Positions 1 to 11,462 of a stretch of 64,000 nt of DNA are shown here, piece after piece. The notes beneath the pieces were generated by a model. That model worked only from the letters and a program-made list of their open reading frames with translations, was not told the DNA's origin and did no database searches. This DNA is from Nepenthes gracilis (Eukaryota; Streptophyta; Magnoliopsida; Caryophyllales; Nepenthaceae), in contig BSYO01000019.1 in NCBI GenBank assembly GCA_033239525.1, forward strand, positions 10,522,592-10,586,591. The letters run 5' to 3'. The translations under genes and the position numbers were made by a program. The first letter of the stretch is position 1; every line of letters begins with the position of its first letter.

Positions 1-502
1 GTCAAGACAGAAACAGAATTAATGGACTAAAATATAAGGAAGACTTCTGTAGAAATTTCGACAGAGTCTCCTTTATAACTGGATAAAAACCCAAAAATAT
101 AACCTGTATGATCAACCATTACAAGCACACAACTATCAATTATACCACAATTCTTCCTACAACATGCATACACAGGATCACATGTGTCATCCATGGCATA
201 AATCTATAAAACCATTAACTACACTAATAGTTCAATAACAAGATGCCATCTAGGACCTGTATAGTATATCCAAAAATTTAGAGCAGAAACTGAACTATTA
301 ACCTGTAGAAGCATAGTTTTCCTTTTTATCATCACATACATCATATGCATTCTATACAAAACCCACGTGTGTATGAATATCCATAGATACAAGACCCATA
401 TACAAAATCATATGCCCAGTCAAGTCTTTACATCAACTGGTTCTCCAAAAATAGCTCTCAAAATGCTTCAGGTTCTCAAAAGTCTTCAGGAATTTCCTTC
501 AG

Positions 503-541
503 TCACTCTTTCTCGTCTGGCACTAACTCTACTGGCTCATC
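503..541 (-). other. Conserved terminal mini-exon of LTR A
   Basis: Directly after the acceptor-like AG, the frame reads D-E-P-V-E-L-V-P-D-E-K-E then TGA. The same frame and end point recur in LTRs E, F, M and both LTRs of the complete element with different stop codons. It is too short to stand alone; I infer a 3' exon. No start codon has been located for it. Confidence 0.5.
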
Positions 542-1793
542 TGGAGGGAAAAAAAATAAAACAGTGAGCCTGTGCCCAGCAAGGTACATGCATATGTGCA
601 TTAAAAAAGTCATGCAGAACGGTCATGAATCTATGTAGAAATAGAACGGTTAAACAAAATATTGTCTAGGAAACAGAGAAAGCATACTTTAACGATATTA
701 AACTCAGAGATCAGAAATCAGTATAATTCAGAAGGCAAAGCCAAAATCCTCTCTTTTATTCAGAATAGAACAGTGATCGGTATGGAACAGAAATTAGTAC
801 AGTAACAGTGGTACAAAATAGAACGGCGATAGAACAGAATGGTAATAGAACAGAGCGGTAACGGACCCTACTAGTATACCCTACCAGCTGAGGGGATGAA
901 TGATCGAGGATAGATTGTGTTCACTCCACACAATCAAAGGCCGGTAACAGTAACAGAAGTATCCCATCTCGCGGGATCAGTACGGTGTGTCATCCGAAGG
1001 TAGGCCAAAAACAGAAACTTTCCTTCTGACAGTAACGCCCCGAGAACGGGTGGACCACATATAACTCCATGGACAGAGTCCTCGATTGCCACCGTAAAGT
1101 TCTAAGGCATGCCGGAGAACCTAACCGGATTGTAATCAGTCCTGGGTCCTAAATAACAGTATTAGGAATAATTTCTCAACTGAAAGCCTTCTTTCGTAAT
1201 TAGAGTTTCACAATTTCCTTTAAGTTAACTCCAAAATGTTCAGAACATACAGTAACAGTCTGAAAACTCCTACAATTTTACTTCAGAAGTGCATGAAAAT
1301 TTATCAGTATAAGTCCATGCAAGATTTTCAAAAACAAATTATACCAGGAGCTTCGTTTCAGTGTCAATTAACTTTTTTATAACAGGAGCTACGGTTAAAA
1401 ATCATTAAAACCCATTCATTTTCGTATCTAGGGTTTCGCCAAAACTTTCGGACTCAAAACGAACACTAAATATGTGCTTATTCATGAAATTAATACTATA
1501 AATCTATACACATACATTAAATCATGCAATTTAACCAAAAATTTCTAATATTTTTGAGCTAGGGTTTCATCACAAGCTTTCGGAACAAAATCGAACACTA
1601 ATTACAAGCTCATTCATGAAATCGAAGCCAAAACTTACAATAAATATGGGTAAACATAAAATCCAACCAAACAATCGAAGGAAACATGCTTCGTTTACTT
1701 TAAACATACATCAACAATATTTTAGAGTATATTTATCAACTTTAAAGCAAGAAAAATCGGTAAAAATGAAAAACAACGTCCGAAGTACATTGC
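541..1793 (-). other. Predicted intron inside LTR A
   Basis: The donor is AG|GCAATG (a GC donor, slightly degraded from GCAAGTG) and the acceptor is a T/C-rich run ending CCAG|ATGAG, with a CTCAC branch-point candidate about 30 bases upstream. Both are in the positions seen in other LTRs of the window. It encloses the hairpin GATTGTGT/ACACAATC (complement of 913-935). Prediction only. Confidence 0.45.
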
Positions 1794-1920
1794 CTTGGCC
1801 TGATCTGCCGCTATTTTTACCGAGAGTGGATTGGAACAAGTGATTTCCCCTTTCTCCTCTTCTCTTCTTCCTCTTCATCGTCCGTGGTCTGCTCTCTCTC
1901 CCACTTTCCTTTTTCCCCTT

Positions 1921-1929
1921 CTATTTATA
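1921..1929 (-). promoter_or_regulatory. TATA box of LTR A
   Basis: The complement reads TATAAATAG. It lies just downstream (minus sense) of a U3 stretch rich in GCTCGAGCG-like palindromes at 1960-2073 and 4685-4790, which becomes continuous once LTR B is removed. Confidence 0.6.
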
Positions 1930-2375
1930 ACAAAAACGAAGTCAACATGTGGGCAAAAGTTGGGGCTGCGCTCAAGCATGTCACCGCGCGCTACATTCTG
2001 TCAGTGCTCGCTCGAGCGATTAGCGGGCGTACGGCGAGTGCAGGGTTTCTGCCAGGGGCTCACTCAAGCATGCTGTGACGACCCGACTTTTATTACCATC
2101 AAAAGCCACCGTTAAATCCAAAGTCCTTGCTTTTAAATAAATTATGAAAAGATATATATAGGTGGACATAAAATTTTTATTTATTTTCTTTCAAACCTGA
2201 GATGCATACTAGAGATTTATAATTTCATTAATCCCAAAGTATCACGAAAATATACTAACATTCATAAGCAGCGGAATAAATTTTACAAGTCTCCTCAAAA
2301 TATCAAAAGCAAAATAAACAAAGCTCTCAAAGATCTGCTCCGGCCAGCTTAACCATTCAGCTACACCATAAGGTT

Positions 2376-2411
2376 CTACTCAACTTCGTCCTCCATAAGC
2401 TTTTCATCATC
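2376..2411 (-). other. Conserved terminal mini-exon of LTR B
   Basis: The frame after the acceptor reads D-D-E-K-L-M-E-D-E-V-E then TAG. It is one codon shorter than the form in the complete element but has the same acidic end and stop. The nearest match in the window is LTR N (D-E-D-A-L-M-P-D-E-T-E). Confidence 0.45.
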
Positions 2412-2984
2412 TAAAAAGTGGCAAGAATGAGCTTACAAAGCCCAGCAGGATACTCACATGCAAAAAACATAAACATACATATAATTTGATTAAAACATAA
2501 TTTTATAATATAGCATAGCATATGAAAATCATCATATCGTTTCTTCTTCAGTTCTTATTCTTTTCATCTTGTTTTCAGAAAATTTATCAAAATCATTCAG
2601 AATTTGTATCATCTTTAGGGACTGGATGGGAGCGGACAACATCGAGGACGGGTTGTGTGTAACCCCACAACCTAAAGCCGTATCCCCTCATTATGCTCCC
2701 CGGGGCGGGAGGTAATGCCTTTAACCCGGCATACGGGGCCATAGTCCATAGTTCTTATGCCACCAAAAGGTTCCCTCCCCTGGCCCAGGAGGCATCCTCG
2801 AGTGTCACTCCAATATCCTTCATCCATCTTTAACAGCAAGCTTAATGGAAACTCGGTTCTTGGTTCGTGTTCTTTAATGGCCAATCATCATTGATCAAAA
2901 GTTGGAAGAGTTCCACTTACTGTCCATAATTCATATGTTTTCATGAAGCCTTGTTCTTTACTTCATTCATTGAAGTCCATATCA

Positions 2985-3640
2985 TCCGAAGTTCTTTTCT
3001 TTCAAAACCGAAGTCCATTATTAAAATTGAAGGTCTTTAAATCCGGAGTCAAAAAGTCAAAGTCCATTTTCCTTATTTTGCCGGAGTACTTTTTCTTTAA
3101 AAAGGGCGGAGCTCTTTTTCTTCCTTGGCGGGATGCTTTTTCTTATCAAAACCGAAGTGCTTTTCTTTTCAAAGGGACGAAGTGCCTTTCTTTGAAGAAA
3201 AACCGGAGTACTTTTCTTTCAAAACTCTGAAGTTCTTAAATCCGGAGTTCATTTTCTTATAACATCCAAAGTACTAAAATCCGGAGTTCATTTTCTTTCA
3301 AAATACGAAGCTCTAAAATCCGGAGTTCATTTCCTTCAAAATCCGAAGCTCTTAAATCCGGAGTTCATTTTCTATTAAAATCCGAAGCTCTTAATCCGGA
3401 GTGCTTTTTGTTAAAATCCGAAGTTCTAAATCCGGAGTGCATTTTCTGTTAAAATCTGAAGCTCTTAATCCGGAGTGCATTTCTGTTTAAAATCCGAAGC
3501 TTTAGTCCGAAGTTCATTTACTGTTAAACAAAGCTCTAAATCCAAAGTTCATTTTCCAAAATGCCGGAGCTCTAAATCCGAAGTCATTTTCTGCAAAAAT
3601 GCCGGAGCTCTTTTGTCTTAAATCCAGCGTTATTTTTAAC
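2985..3640 (-). repeat. ACTCCG short tandem array of LTR B
   Basis: A degenerate array of about 30 short units appears on the plus strand as CGGAGTTCATTTTCTTT-like words (minus sense: GAACTCCGGATTT). Unit length is about 14-30 bp. It lies inside the predicted intron, as do the arrays of LTRs E and M and the complete element. Confidence 0.85.
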
Positions 3641-3670
3641 AGAAACAGATATTACTAACAAGATTTCTTG

Positions 3671-3904
3671 TTCCCTCTTAAGGTCGAAGTTCTTTTTCCG
3701 TAAACATGCAAATATCAACGTTCAGTAGAATAACTATATCATCATGAATATCATACATTTCAGAATAATAATTCATAAAACAGAAAAGTTCCCTCTTAAG
3801 GTCGAAGTTCTTTTTCCGTAAACATGCAATATCAACGTTCAGCAGAATAACTATATCATCATGAATATCATATATTTCAGAATAATAATTCATAAAACAG
3901 AAAA
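3671..3904. repeat. 118-bp direct duplication in LTR B
   Basis: Two tandem copies (3671-3788 and 3789-3904) start TTCCCTCTTAAGG and differ at only a few positions. The short open frame across them is a by-product of the duplication. It appears to be a local replication or unequal-exchange event in LTR B, as I see no second copy elsewhere. Confidence 0.85.
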
Positions 3905-4043
3905 GGCATACTTCATACAGAATATAATTTCATGTATAAACGTGAGCTTTAAAAAAAGGGTGAGTATCTTGCCTGAATTCTTTTTGGTCTTCCTTTGCTA
4001 AGAATTCCTTACTTTGCCTTACGTTTAATTCTCATCTAGTTCT

Positions 4044-4052
4044 TAATTTATA
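4044..4052 (-). promoter_or_regulatory. TATA box of LTR B
   Basis: The complement reads TATAAATTA, about 70 bases upstream of the GC donor-like site at 3972. Confidence 0.45.
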
Positions 4053-4684
4053 GCCACTGCTTTGAGTGGCCATCATTTTTGATTTTTCACTTTCCAAAGG
4101 TATCATTTATGATTTTACATTTTCTAAAGAGGGTCATTTATGATTTACATTTTTCAATAAGTTTCGGGAATAGCTAGATTATTGATGGTCGTGCCTTCCC
4201 AATATGTTTTCCTTATTTTTCTGGTGACGGACTTCAGCCTTTCATCAAAACAACTTCCGGTCAATTATCGGGCGCTGACCGGATTTCTTTCTCCTTTCAT
4301 TTCTATTCATTTGTTCATATTTTTTCGGTCAACATTTTTCGTTGACCGGATTACTCCTTCATCTACTTCAACTTCGGCTTTTCATCTCTTTGAACCCAAA
4401 TCTACTCCGTCCTTACCTTGCACACACCGCACTCCGGCCTTACAGAACTGGACTTCATTTTCATTAAATCTGAACTTCTTTTTACTTCGGAAATCCGAAG
4501 TGCTTTTTATTAAGGGAATCCGCACTTCTTTCAAGCAAATTCGGACTTCTTTTTACCCAAATCAAGGCCAAACTTGATTCCATCTTAAGCTGATGTACTT
4601 TTCTTATTTCGTTTTCCGGTCAACCTGCGTTGACCGAACTTGATGATTGAAATTTTTCTTATTTTAAAATTTTGGGTCGTTACA

Positions 4685-4901
4685 CACGCCTAGTGCGCAG
4701 CGAGCGGGTAGCCGCTGGATTTTTGAGCTCGCTGCAGCGCCTCGGGCACATAGTAGGCGCCACTCGGCTGCTTGTTGAACTCGGATGTTTTTCTAACTTT
4801 TTACTTTTATCTATCATTTTTCAATACATGTTTGGCCTCTTAATGATTATCATCATTTTAATTACTTTCAATTGTCACGTTTTTGATTTCGAGGCCTCAC
4901 A
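4685..4901 (-). mobile_element. LTR A, right part (U3 and 5' end)
   Basis: LTR A resumes here after LTR B. On the minus strand it starts TGTGAGGCC at 4901, like the TGTGAGGACC start of the complete element, and carries GAGCG/CTCGAG-like U3 words at 4690-4790. Removing LTR B joins this U3 to the TATA box at 1921-1929. Confidence 0.8.
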
Positions 4902-6670
4902 GATTCATCCATGTGGGAAATTTGGTTTTGGAAGCGATAGGAGCCCTAGGCAGGGGTGCCAGTGGGGCACCGATTTGCCAAGCCGGTGCTTGCTAGGCAT
5001 CGGCTGACGCTCAAGCACCAGCCCACATTATAAAATCCCAATGGCTCTTTTCGTGTCATTTCATGCAGGGGAAAGGAAGAGAGAGGAGAGAGGAAATGCG
5101 AAGGAGAAGAGAGAGAGAGGAGAAATCAAAGCTCTTAGGTCTGAATCTGACTTGAAGCTAGTTGGAGAAGTGATAAATAGCGTTGAGATAAGTGCACCTA
5201 TACCCTTTTCATTTTTTCTTTCTAATTTTCGTTCAATCCCTATCGGGTATTATTGCCCAAATATCCGACCCATGTATATATTTTTTAAAACCCATGACTT
5301 GGGCACAAAAATTTATCAATTTGTTGTTCGATTCATCATTTTTGCACAATTTTGTGCATCCTGAAACCGTGAAGGAATTATCGTTTGAAAGCTCTAAAGT
5401 TACATTTGCCCCAACATGGTAAGGATTTCCTAATTTTTTAAAAATATCATATTAAATTATCTATATGTTTAAAGTCAAGTAAAGACTCAAGCCAACAAGA
5501 AATGATTATCTATATCTGTATATAAGAATTATGCAAGATTTGTAAGCATACGAAGGGAATGTCATAATTTGATATATGTATGATTCGTTTTCTTGGAGTA
5601 AGAACTTTTTAAAGAAGTTTGGTGGACTTTCCCTCAAAGAATAAGAAATGGTAAAACCTAAATAACAGATTTATATTTCAGAGGGTAGTATCCCCTGGCA
5701 TAGCATTGATATTGTAGTGAAAACTCAAGGATTATCTTAGTTGTATATTATAGTGGGTGATATTTCTTGACATGTCTTAGGATATAACTGTGGAAGAATG
5801 AAGACTGCCTCTAGGCCAAGGGGGACATGATGGCATATGTGGTATGGCCCCATATATTGGGTTAAAGGTATATCACTTGCCACAGGGTGTTAAATTGCGT
5901 GGTTATGCGCCTTAGAATATGTAAAAACAAACACATTACTTTCCTCGTTCTCTCACACCATTAGTTGGTAAGGCCTACTGGTCCTACTCCGTAAAGATAA
6001 AGAAATTTATGCATATTTTGGAATCCTAAGCGAAGAAAGATAAAATATGAAAAGTTATTTATATTCCAAAAATGTATTTGTTCGTATTCCGTATTATGTA
6101 CATATGTCATGTTCTTATCTCTTTTCCTATTCTATTTTGAATATATTGTATATTATCCTTAATTTATGACACTTGTTGAGTATTTAGCTCACCCTTACTG
6201 TTTTCACTTCCTTCAAATAAGCACGAGCATCTGCTTGACGTGGCAGAGTAGGACTTAGAAGTTGGATAGGCTACGGATCTTGAAGGAAGAGCTTTGTGGA
6301 TCTAGTCTTGTAATTTTACACCTTCCATGGAGTATTTGGTTCATTGAGATGATTTGTATATTAATATATATGTATGATGATGATGATGTTGTATATGTAG
6401 TCTAGCTTCTATTGTATTTGATGGATGTAGATGTTTCTCCAGGTTTTTACGATTTATTTAGGTGCCTAGTGGCATCTTATCGGAACTGATATCATAATTT
6501 GAATTATGATATCGATGCCATGTATTTTGTTATGGCTTGTGGATCCTGTGTTGTGATAATGTAGATTGTGTATATTGTACAGGATATTTTACAAATTTTT
6601 GTATTGGGTCAATGACCGTATTACAGTTGAAATTTTATTGGATTTTCGATTGAAAATACGGTATGTCACA
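4902..6670 (+). mobile_element. LTR C (Ty3/gypsy, plus), 5' tip displaced by LTR A
   Basis: Homologous to LTR H (29225-31448) from about its base 75 onward; the missing first bases should lie left of LTR A, so A appears to have inserted in the U3 of C. It has TATAAAA (5029-5035), a C/T-to-A/G-damaged donor (GAG|ATAAGTG at 5188), a hairpin-block relative at 5700-6000 and an acceptor region near 6215 where AG has become AA. It ends GTATGTCACA at 6670. No primer site follows, so it is solo or a 3' LTR. Confidence 0.8.
5029..5035 (+). promoter_or_regulatory. TATA box of LTR C
   Basis: TATAAAA is followed by a GA-rich leader (5070-5130), as in LTRs H, I and K. Confidence 0.6.
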
Positions 6671-7099
6671 TCTAATTTCGTTGCTTCGGACAAATCCAAG
6701 GAGTTTCTTGGTAGAGATCATAAGACGGGAGTAAGTCGGTTAGGTTAGCGCGTTGGTACCACCTAATCTGTAAGTTGATTTTCATAGTGCATATCTTCCC
6801 TGGCTGTTGAAACCCGGAGGGTTTTATCCAATAGTTGCGGTTATCGAGGTTTCCCTTCGTCAATAAAAAATTTCTCTTTTTATTATTGCTTATTAGTTTA
6901 TTTTTTATAATTATTATCGTTTATATTATCTAAATTTAAATATTCTTTATATGCATTGAATATTTACATTTATACTACTTTCACAAATTTATCAAGGGTC
7001 AAAACTCTTGTGTGATTTGGGACGAATAATTCCCTTCAAGCTAGATGCTTGTATTGTAAATATTATTTTTTGTTTCAATCAAGAAAGTGATTGAATATT
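6671..7099. other. Unassigned stretch between LTR C and repeat X
   Basis: No coding region is recognised. Part of it (6740-6870) ends in a motif resembling the 3' portion of a plant copia-type LTR or polyadenylation region (a GGTTTCCC then TCAATAAAAA pattern), but no partner LTR was found, so I make no call. 6870-7000 is plain AT-rich DNA. Confidence 0.3.
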
Positions 7100-8196
7100 T
7101 TTTGCTCTTAGGAAGGAGTTCAAAAGAAGTAGGAAAAACCTTTATTTTGTAAAAATTAGGAAGATTGATTCTTTTACATTTTCTAAAAATCGGACTTTGT
7201 CAAATAATTAATAAAATGTTAACCCAATAATTTCTGGTTCTGTTCTTAAGAATGAAAATTTTATCTCTAGATCTCGATCGAATCTAGTAAGAGGCCAGGC
7301 AACTGAGTTGCATAAGACTAATAGTTTTTTTACCCGGACATCGTAAATTAGTGTGTTGTTCTTGGAGGTAATGTTGTTGATGATTTGCCTCCTTATCCAT
7401 TAAAGAGGAAAGGATTTTGATTGATTCTCCTTCAAGAGTTTGTATTGATCAATCCAGTATTCATTAAGCAACTTTGTGAGTTTCTCCTACAAATGAGAAT
7501 GTTTTTAAAGTTATTGTTAAAGTTTTTGAAGATTATATTGTTGAAGTTAGAGCCAAGGTGAGATCTAAAAGATGTATGCGTTTATCAACTCTGACTGTTG
7601 TTTCTTCATTTATTAGATCTTGAGAGGAGATTCCTATTTTAAATTTTAAAGAGAAATTCTTGTCAATTTTCAAAATGAGGAGCATGATTTTCAACTTCAT
7701 TCTTCACATAAAGGCGTGCCAATAGTCAATGCTCCCATTATAGCTAAATATGGGGTTCCAATCATATCTGGCTCTCCTTTATTTGTTGAACCAATTTTGA
7801 GATCTTCTTTTTTCTTGAGCTTTTTAGTCAAACAAGAGAATAATGTACCCATTGTTAGAGAGTATGTTATTCATTTTTTATCATCCTCTTTGAGATGTAT
7901 AGGTTCAGAGGTTTATATAGAGCCCAAAGTTTTAAGAATCCTGTATTCCTCTAGTCTTTGCCTGTCTTTTTTGGAGGCAGTCATCCTCGCAAAATACTAC
8001 TGTAGCTAGATCATCATCAGGTTTTCCTCCTAGAGATGGTCTTCTGAACCGAGAGGTAGACTTTGAAATCTTTTATTTTATGTTATTATTTGTCTTTATA
8101 TTATTAATTAGATAAGATGTAAGCTATACAGTAAACAAATAAAGATTAATCACCTATCTTAGTCTTACATTGATCTAATTGTTATTAGAGGCTTAG
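7100..8196. repeat. Unclassified repeat X, copy 1, part 1
   Basis: Aligns by eye to 32045-33160 over its whole length, with many substitutions and small indels. Several blocks stay open in the plus frame in both copies (for example 7716-8009 and 32350-32604), which suggests a decayed protein-coding element or gene family. No catalytic motif is recognised. It is interrupted at 8196 by LTR D and resumes at 13609. Confidence 0.6.
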
Positions 8197-8724
8197 TGTC
8201 ACGTTCTAAATCTCGATCCTGTAATTAACACTTAATCAATTATTTATTAATTAACTAATTTATCCTCTAATTCATATCAATACCTTGACTGATCATAATA
8301 AATAGATGCAACGTCATACACAGGACCCCAAACATATGCCACATCAATATGTGGCTCTGACACTAATATAAACCGTGATGTCAAACCTTACATAATGAAT
8401 AATACCTATCCAAACATAATCAGAGTACCCAAATCTGTGAAAAAAAAAATCATAAATTGAACTGCTATATAGCTAATATACATGCTGACAAACCATAATT
8501 ATAATACCAACAATCGACATCCAAAATTTTACAACTACTGACCGAAATCTGAACATAACTAATCACATCATTAAGCATGTTCTAGACTATCCAGAATATC
8601 AAAACAAAAGATTAAATTGACCAAAACTCAATACAATATACCAACGATTACCCAAAATCCATAATACAACAGTGGACATATTAACTGATGTTCGGAACCT
8701 ACAATAATCATTCTAAGCTAAACA
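8197..8724 (-). mobile_element. Solo LTR D, part 1 (Ty3/gypsy, minus)
   Basis: Left end TGTCACG at 8197 with flank CTTAG (8192-8196); the right end is at 13608 with flank CTTAG (13609-13613), a perfect 5-bp target duplication. Without LTR E it is about 2376 bp. This part holds the LTR 3' end in minus sense, including the reverse complement of a 'ggatcctgtg' word near 8320. It is the same subfamily as LTR G. Confidence 0.85.
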
Positions 8725-9171
8725 TGTGAGATCCCAAAATCAAAAATCCTAAAAATCGGAAGAAAATATCCCAACTTAATACAGAGTATTTTGATAAGGA
8801 TGAAATCTGGTGTGATTTCATGAGGCCGGAGTGATTCATGAAAGGAGGAATGATTTTGTGTCCCATGATGCCGGAGTGATTTAAGGCCGGAAGTGGTTTG
8901 CACCACTTGGAGACCGGAGTTGCCTTTTTGGTCTCTTAAAGCCACTGAAGGCCGGAGCACTTCATGAAATGGCCGGAGTGAATTATAAGTGGATGGCAGG
9001 AGTGAACGTTGGCAACTAAAGAGAACACCAGATTTTAGTTAAAACCCAACTAGATGGCAACCGAATGGAGTGGGTAAACTAATCTAGTTACCCCACCTAC
9101 CCTCTGAGAAAAAGTACCGAAGTAAGTTACCTGCCCCACTTATTCCACCGAACCCCTCCTCTATAAATACC

Positions 9172-9180
9172 GGCGACGAG
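9172..9180 (+). promoter_or_regulatory. TATA box of LTR E
   Basis: TATAAATAC follows a run of ACC-rich words (ACCTACC at 9094-9100, CCACC and similar) that resemble plant AC elements bound by R2R3-MYB factors. Confidence 0.7.
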
Positions 9181-9474
9181 GTTGAAGCTGGGGCAAAATA
9201 CAAACCGAGAGAAGGGAGTGAAGGAGAGAGCTTCAAGATGGTAAAAACCGACTGTCAGGCAAGGATGGAAGAAATTTGAGTCAGCCCGTCAGGCAAGTTA
9301 CTTCCGACGTTGTTTTTAAGTTCAGTTTTTAGTTCATTTGCAAATATACTACACTCTGTTTTGCTGCAAGTATTCGGACGTTAACATGTTTTTAGTTTTC
9401 GTTTGAATCTGTTCTGAAGTTCATGATGCCTGTTTTCCTACTTTCTGAACTTACATGAAATCCGGACCAAATGT

Positions 9475-10475
9475 TACAACCGGCATTTGACATGTAAAAC
9501 GAAACCAGCATTTGGCATGTAATACGAAACCGACATTTGGCATGTAATATGAAACCGGCATTTGACATGTAAAACGAAACCGGCTTTTGCTAAAATGAAC
9601 TCCGGTCTTAATATGAAATGAACTCCGACTTTTGAGAAAATGAACTCCGGCCTTTGAGAAAATAAGCTCCGTCTTTTGAGAAAAAGAACTCCGTCCTTTT
9701 GTTGGAAAAAGAACTTTAGCCTTAAAATGAACTCCGGTCTTAATGTGAAATGAACTCTGGCTTTTAATGAACTCCGTCCCCTTGAGTAAAAAGCATTCCA
9801 TCCCTTTTGGCGAAAATCACTCCGTCCCTTTGAGCGAAAAGTACTCCGTCTGAAAAGCACTCCATCCGAAAAGCAATCCGTCCAAAATAAACTCCGGCCT
9901 TAATAAAGAAAAAGAACTCCGACTTTAATGAACTCCGTCCTTTGAGAGAAATAAACTTCGACTTTAATGAACTCCGTCTTTTAAATGAACTCCGCCCTTT
10001 AAGAGAAATGAACTCCGGCTTTAATGAACTCCGACTTTTAATGAATTCCGTCCTTTAAGAGAAATGAACTGTGGCTTTAAAATGAACTTTGGCCTTTATG
10101 AAAGAAAGAACTCCTACTTTTGAGTTTACACACTCCGGCCTTTATGAAAGAAAAAACTCCGGCCTTAAGAAGAAAACGAACTCCGGTTTTAAAGGAATGT
10201 CACTCCGATTTTTTAAGAAGGAATTTGTTCCCCAGTTTTAAAGGAAAAGCACTCCGTCCTTTGAGTAAAAAACACACTGGCTTTTAAGTACTCTGGCTTT
10301 TTGAGAAAAAGCACTCCGGGTCTTAGAGGAAAAGTACTCCGGCTTTTTGAGAAAAAGCACTCCAGCTTCTGAGCACTCCGGCTTTTGAACACTCCGGCTT
10401 TTTGAGTACTTCGGCATTTTGAGAAAAATAACTTCAGCTTTTTGTACTGAAAATAAATCCCAACTTTGTACTGAA
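9475..10475 (+). repeat. ACTCCG short tandem array of LTR E
   Basis: About 60 degenerate units of the type AATGAACTCCGGCTTTT or GAGCACTCCGGCTTTT, spaced 14-25 bp. The first part (9475-9590) is different: four units of an about 30-bp GGCATTTGACATGTAA repeat. Long minus-strand reading frames across it are an artefact of the repeat period. Confidence 0.9.
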
Positions 10476-10679
10476 AATGAAATCGGCTCCCCTAACGAGA
10501 AAAGAGCTCCGGCCCTTCCTGGATAAAAATCTAAACCGGCCCTAAGTATAATTGTTTCCAAAAATATGTACCGGCACCGAGGAAATTTTCATATATACTT
10601 AAAGATAGCTGAAGATATATTATGAAAGTTTGATTTCAAAAAGGGGTTTTCGATAAAGAATGGTTTTTGTTACAGTTAT

Positions 10680-11040
10680 TTTAGGACCCGGGACTGACCA
10701 CAGTCCGGAAAGGTTCTCCGGCATGCCTTAGGACTTTTCGGTGGTAATCGAGAATAACTCTGTCCATGGAGTTATTTATGGTCTGCCTTGCCCTCGGGGC
10801 GTTATGGATAGAGGAAACTACCGTTACCGGCCTACCTTCGGGTGGCATACTGTACCGATCCTGTCAGATGGGATACCCATATAGCAGTTACCAGCCTACC
10901 TTCGGGTGGCATACCGTACCGATCCCGCCAGATGGGATACACATATGATTGTTACCGGCCTTAGATTGTGTGGATTGAATACAATCTATCCTCGATTATT
11001 CGCCCCCTCTGCTAGTAGAATATACTGGCAGGGTCTGTAC
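10680..11040 (+). other. Conserved hairpin block of LTR E
   Basis: Contains a perfect stem ATAACTC (10754-10760) / GAGTTAT (10769-10775) with an 8-base loop, a repeated CCTACC-TTCG-GGTGG mini-hairpin with a TTCG loop, and GATTGTGT (10964-10971) / ATACAATC (10979-10986), which pairs throughout in RNA with one G-U. The block recurs in most gypsy LTRs of the window. Confidence 0.6.
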
Positions 11041-11423
11041 CGATACAATATGAAGTACCGTTTACTGTTTTACTGATATGTTATGTTGTCGTATCGATTA
11101 CCAAATATGAAGTACCAATTACCGAATATGAAGTACCGATTATCGAATATGAAATACTGTTACCGATATGATATATATTGTTCACCGTTTATCGTACCGA
11201 TTACCGATATGTTATGTTACTGTTTACCGTTTACTGTACCGATTACCGTTTTCTGAAGTATAGTATTGTCAAGGTATATTTTCTCTATTTTTCTTGGACT
11301 GCATTCTGATTAACCGTTCTGTTTATGTACAGTTACATGACCGTTCTGCATCATCGTTTTGCTACTCATGTGCATGTACCTTGCTGGGCCTCGGCTCACT
11401 GTTTTATATTTTTTTTCCCTACA

Positions 11424-11462
11424 TATGAAGCTTTAGAGCTTGTGCCTAACGAGTTGGAGTGA
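11424..11462 (+). other. Conserved terminal mini-exon of LTR E
   Basis: Reads Y-E-A-L-E-L-V-P-N-E-L-E then TGA; the first codon is altered because the acceptor G has mutated to T. It is nearly identical to the LTR M copy (60749-60787). Confidence 0.5.

Larger units (their letters stand above)
1..2073 (-). mobile_element. LTR A, left part (Ty3/gypsy LTR, minus strand)
   Basis: This is the 3' two thirds of a long gypsy LTR read on the minus strand; its outer end lies left of the window. The complement of about 170-260 carries the same 3' block as the LTRs of the complete element (a conserved 'cctagatggcatc' and 'ggatggcacatgtgatcc'). Reading leftward from the TATA box at 1921-1929 come a GC-type splice-donor-like site near 1793, the conserved hairpin block (860-1160) and an acceptor ending at 541. 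The LTR is interrupted at 2073/4685 by LTR B and resumes at 4685-4901. It lacks the ACTCCG arrays of its relatives. Whether it is solo or part of a full element cannot be told. Confidence 0.85.
2074..4684 (-). mobile_element. Solo LTR B (Ty3/gypsy, minus strand) inserted in LTR A
   Basis: The termini are TGTGACGACCCG at the left and, on the complement of the right end, TGTAACGACCCA. The flanks are CATGC (2069-2073) and CACGC (4685-4689), a 5-bp target duplication with one change. No internal domain is present, so it is a solo LTR of 2611 bp. In minus sense it has TATAAATTA (4044-4052), donor CAG|GCAAG at 3972, an ACTCCG tandem array, a GGTTGTG/CACAACC hairpin (2651-2672) and an acceptor ending at 2411. 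It sits in the U3 of LTR A, upstream of that LTR's TATA box. Confidence 0.9.

Noticed and set aside
6671..6870. A second copia LTR fragment
   Set aside because: Only a general resemblance of its 3' part to plant copia LTR ends; no terminus, primer site or partner copy visible.
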